From NCBI GenBank assembly GCA_964605915.1, contig CAZSET010000219.1, positions 1-6,795 of the forward strand: a stretch of 6,795 nt of DNA, written 5' to 3'. The stretch is from DAOVRD01 sp964605915. Its GTDB lineage: Bacteria; Planctomycetota; Brocadiia; SM23-32. Numbering within the stretch: the first letter of the stretch is position 1; each line of letters starts with the position of its first letter. A program made the position numbers and the translations under genes. This document shows positions 4,718-6,795 of the stretch, piece after piece. The notes below the pieces were generated by a model. The model searched no databases and had not been told where the DNA came from. It saw nothing but the letters and a program-made list of their open reading frames with translations.

Positions 4718-6319
4718 TTACTCCTTGTGCGGTCCCCAGGGAAGCGAACCCGCGGAGTCCTGGTCCGGCGCTTCCCTCGGCGTGGCAGCAGTCACGGCCA
4801 CGTCCACTCGCATCCACGGTTCCGAACGGATGACGCCGGCTATCTCCTCCAGCCTGACGGGGACCGGCTCCCGCACAAGCTCGGGCAACTGGAAGAGCTT
4901 GGTGAAGGAATCGTAGAAGGCCGGGTCCTCTTGTGGCAGAACGAACGCCTTTGAGCACTTGCCGGCCTCGCCCACGTGAGTGAAGTACGTCTTCAGGAAC
5001 AGCCCGTCGCCCCGCTTGCTGCTGAAAGCGAGCCAGCGGCCGTTGCTGGACCAGGAATGCCAGGACTCGGCACGGTCGCTGTTGCAGGCAAGCTTCTCGT
5101 AACGCCCGGTCTGCATGTCCATCAGGTAGAGGTCGCTGTCCGGCTGAAATACGGGGAAGGGGCTGCGTTCCGACATGCAGAAGGCCAGGAACCGTCCGTC
5201 GGGAGAGAACCTGGGCTGGCTGATGCTCAGGCCCGTCTGCTCGGCCGCCAGGACCGTCTCGAGCTCGCCCCAGGTGTTGCTCCCGAGGTCGTAGCTGATA
5301 CGGACCAGGTCGTACTTGAGCTTCTCGAAGTTCTCCGGCGGCACAGTCTTGCGATCCGACCACAGCATCGGCGCCCTGCAAAAGTACAGGTAGCGGCCAT
5401 CGGGCGACCACTGCGGCCAGCTCTCCAGTACGTCCGGGTCGGAGATGCTCGGCGTGGACGCGACCTCCTGGCCATCGACGAAGTAGAGCCCCATGTCCGA
5501 CTCGATGTCCAGGGCGTCCCTCACCTCCGTCTGTGCCTGGTGGAAGAACTGGACGACCTTGTTGACTGAGAATGCCACGAGCCTGCCGCTCGGGTGCCAG
5601 GACGTGTATGCAGCAGGCCGCGGGCTGTAGCGCGTCCGCGCATCGACCTTGCTGACGACGCCGTCCTGGATCAGCAGCATGCCCAGGCCGTAATCTTCCT
5701 GCCCGCTCCGGAAGTGGATCGCCATCTTCTGCGTGCCCTTGTCGAAGAACGTGTGGCAGTTCACACACCCCAGGCCAAACGAGCGATTGTCCAGAATCGC
5801 CACTTCGTCCCACTGCCGCACGTCGCGCTGGTAGATGCCCATGCGCACGTACTCTTCGTAGAGCACGTTGATGCGGCGGTAGACGAGGTAAGGGTCGATC
5901 TCCTCCCGCGCGACGTGGTTGGTGACCGTATCGAACCGCCGCCACCCCTCCCGTGCCTGCACGTAAACGTCGAAGTTCACCTCGCCGCCCCGGTTGTGCG
6001 CCAGCAGATCGCGCCAGGCCCGGAGGGGAATCTTGACCGAAGGGCTGGAGCTGCACAGCTCTATTGGCTCACCGGCGCCGCCGTGCACCTTCACGCGGTA
6101 AGCGGTTCCCTCCTCGGCAACGATGAAGTTCAGCGGAGCCATGTTCGGGGGAACCACCGTCCGGGAATAGTCCGGCCGAATCCGGGGGGGCCTCCCTGCC
6201 ACTTCGTACCCCTCGATGGGCTCCGGCCGTCCGGCGCGGGCGTAATGGTAGAAGGCGCCCGCCGCGCAGCCGACCGCTGCAAGCACTGCCAATGCGATGT
6301 AGAGCCTCCGTCGGCTCAT
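4718..6319 (-). CDS. Exported PD40 (TolB-like) propeller protein with a c-type heme site
   Basis: This 533-residue protein starts with Arg residues and a hydrophobic stretch (about 6-26), so it is exported and probably membrane-anchored. Cys18 sits in a weak lipobox-like context (AVGC), so a lipoprotein is possible. Residues 185-189 are CVNCH, a single CXXCH covalent heme c site within FGLGCVNCHTF, located between an N-terminal domain of unknown fold and the C-terminal repeats. Four PD40-type repeats with the W/F-x-P/S-x-G-R pattern are visible near 241-251, 303-313, 371-381 and 423-433, indicating a TolB-like beta-propeller. The CXXCH needs a periplasmic cytochrome c maturation system, which is not visible here. 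The start overlaps the upstream stop by 4 bp (ATGA) and is preceded by GGGAG at 7 nt. Related proteins are known to me as TolB-like proteins of Planctomycetota and Bacteroidota next to DUF6057 genes. Substrate and redox partner are unknown. Confidence 0.85.
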   Translation of the reverse strand: MSRRRLYIALAVLAAVGCAAGAFYHYARAGRPEPIEGYEVAGRPPRIRPDYSRTVVPPNMAPLNFIVAEEGTAYRVKVHGGAGEPIELCSSSPSVKIPLRAWRDLLAHNRGGEVNFDVYVQAREGWRRFDTVTNHVAREEIDPYLVYRRINVLYEEYVRMGIYQRDVRQWDEVAILDNRSFGLGCVNCHTFFDKGTQKMAIHFRSGQEDYGLGMLLIQDGVVSKVDARTRYSPRPAAYTSWHPSGRLVAFSVNKVVQFFHQAQTEVRDALDIESDMGLYFVDGQEVASTPSISDPDVLESWPQWSPDGRYLYFCRAPMLWSDRKTVPPENFEKLKYDLVRISYDLGSNTWGELETVLAAEQTGLSISQPRFSPDGRFLAFCMSERSPFPVFQPDSDLYLMDMQTGRYEKLACNSDRAESWHSWSSNGRWLAFSSKRGDGLFLKTYFTHVGEAGKCSKAFVLPQEDPAFYDSFTKLFQLPELVREPVPVRLEEIAGVIRSEPWMRVDVAVTAATPREAPDQDSAGSLPWGPHKE

Positions 6320-6795
6320 CCGGCGACTCCCGAAATGCCGAACTTGAAATAGAAGAAGTAGCTGTCCCCGAACTCCGGGGCGGCCGCCTCGCGCGCGCCC
6401 GCCGTGTCACTCCCGAAACGCTTCAGGATCGCATTGAACTCCCCCAGTCGGCTCAACGTCTCCCACCGGATGGTCCGGTTCCCGAGCTCGAGTGTCGTGC
6501 CGCCCGCGAGCGCGTGGAGGGCCAGCGCCTCCTCGTAGTGGCGCGGAATGTGGGGGTAGCTGAAGTCCTCGAGGCGCCCGATGTTGGCCACGAGGCCGTC
6601 CAGGTCTCGCGTCAGAAGGTAGCCGGCCATGAGGTACTCGAAAGCCATCCGATTCCGAGGATTCCTTTCCAGTAGATCGAGCAGCATTTGCTCGATCGGC
6701 CCGAAGCCTATCGTGTCCTTCACAAGCATCAGCGATCGGATGTGCTGCATCTGCTCGTCGGCGGACAGTGTCGGATCGGCCTCAAGGCGCGCAAG
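6316..6795 (-). CDS. DUF6057-like protein, C-terminal part (start outside window)
   Basis: The reading frame is open to the right edge and ends in TGA at 6316, giving 159 visible codons. An internal ATG at 6750 is not the likely start, because the frame continues upstream of it as sensible protein. The segment LLERNPRNRMAFEYLMAGYL with LTRDLDGLVANI, followed by YPHIPRHYEEALALHA, resembles the helical, TPR-like C-terminus of DUF6057 proteins as I recall them; those have a multi-membrane-span N-terminal part, which would lie outside this window. The tail GDSYFFYFKFGISGVAG is aromatic-rich. The stop overlaps the start of the heme/PD40 gene, so the two are translated together and probably work together. 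No function has been established for this family to my knowledge. Confidence 0.7.
   Translation of the reverse strand, partial: LARLEADPTLSADEQMQHIRSLMLVKDTIGFGPIEQMLLDLLERNPRNRMAFEYLMAGYLLTRDLDGLVANIGRLEDFSYPHIPRHYEEALALHALAGGTTLELGNRTIRWETLSRLGEFNAILKRFGSDTAGAREAAAPEFGDSYFFYFKFGISGVAG
6327..6331 (-). promoter_or_regulatory. Ribosome binding site of the heme/PD40 gene
   Basis: GGGAG lies within the end of the DUF6057-like gene, 7 nt before the ATG at 6319. Together with the ATGA overlap it supports both this start and translational coupling. Confidence 0.55.

Noticed and set aside
4629..6056. A minus-strand open frame of 475 codons in another frame of the heme/PD40 gene
   Set aside because: It is out of frame with the gene that carries the CXXCH and PD40 motifs, and its Arg/Gly/Ala-rich translation is typical of a GC shadow frame.
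1..6795. CRISPR arrays, tRNA or rRNA genes, insertion sequences
   Set aside because: No regularly spaced repeats, no tRNA-like T-arm motif, no rRNA core sequence and no transposase-like protein were seen on either strand.

Overview
The window is GC-rich bacterial DNA in which every convincing gene lies on the minus strand. The gene content (a DUF6057-like protein followed by a PD40-repeat protein with a c-type heme motif, then a Rid-fold protein, then a PhoB/PhoR pair) suggests an environmental bacterium of the Planctomycetota or a related PVC/FCB lineage. That placement is an inference from remembered gene neighbourhoods and is not proven by the sequence.

Layout, in the direction of minus-strand transcription (high to low coordinates). 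6795-6316: C-terminal part of a DUF6057-like protein whose start lies beyond the right edge. 6319-4718: exported protein with one CXXCH heme site and at least four PD40 (TolB-type) propeller repeats, joined to the first gene by a 4-bp ATGA stop/start overlap, so the two are almost certainly one operon. 4717-4570: intergenic stretch with a recognisable sigma70-type promoter for the next gene. 4569-3379: protein of about 396 residues with tandem Rid/YjgF-like segments, similar in architecture to chorismatases. 3378-3112: intergenic stretch holding a perfect 7-bp direct repeat with 11-bp periodicity placed just upstream of a -10-like hexamer, which looks like a Pho box for autoregulation of phoB. 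3111-2422: phoB-type response regulator. 2418-646: phoR-type sensor kinase, starting 3 nt after the phoB stop. 645-1: no convincing gene, but several strong inverted repeats and one nested fold (358-449) that could be a structured RNA.

The genes form three units. The first pair probably encodes a membrane/periplasmic module of unknown job. The Rid-like gene seems to have its own promoter. phoB-phoR is a classic translationally close-coupled two-component operon, probably sensing phosphate limitation or a related envelope signal. No pst, phoU or phosphatase gene is visible next to phoBR.

The best candidates for something new are the gene-poor left end with its folded elements, the undescribed heme-propeller/DUF6057 pair, the Rid protein that lacks the canonical Rid arginine, and the phoB-proximal direct repeat.
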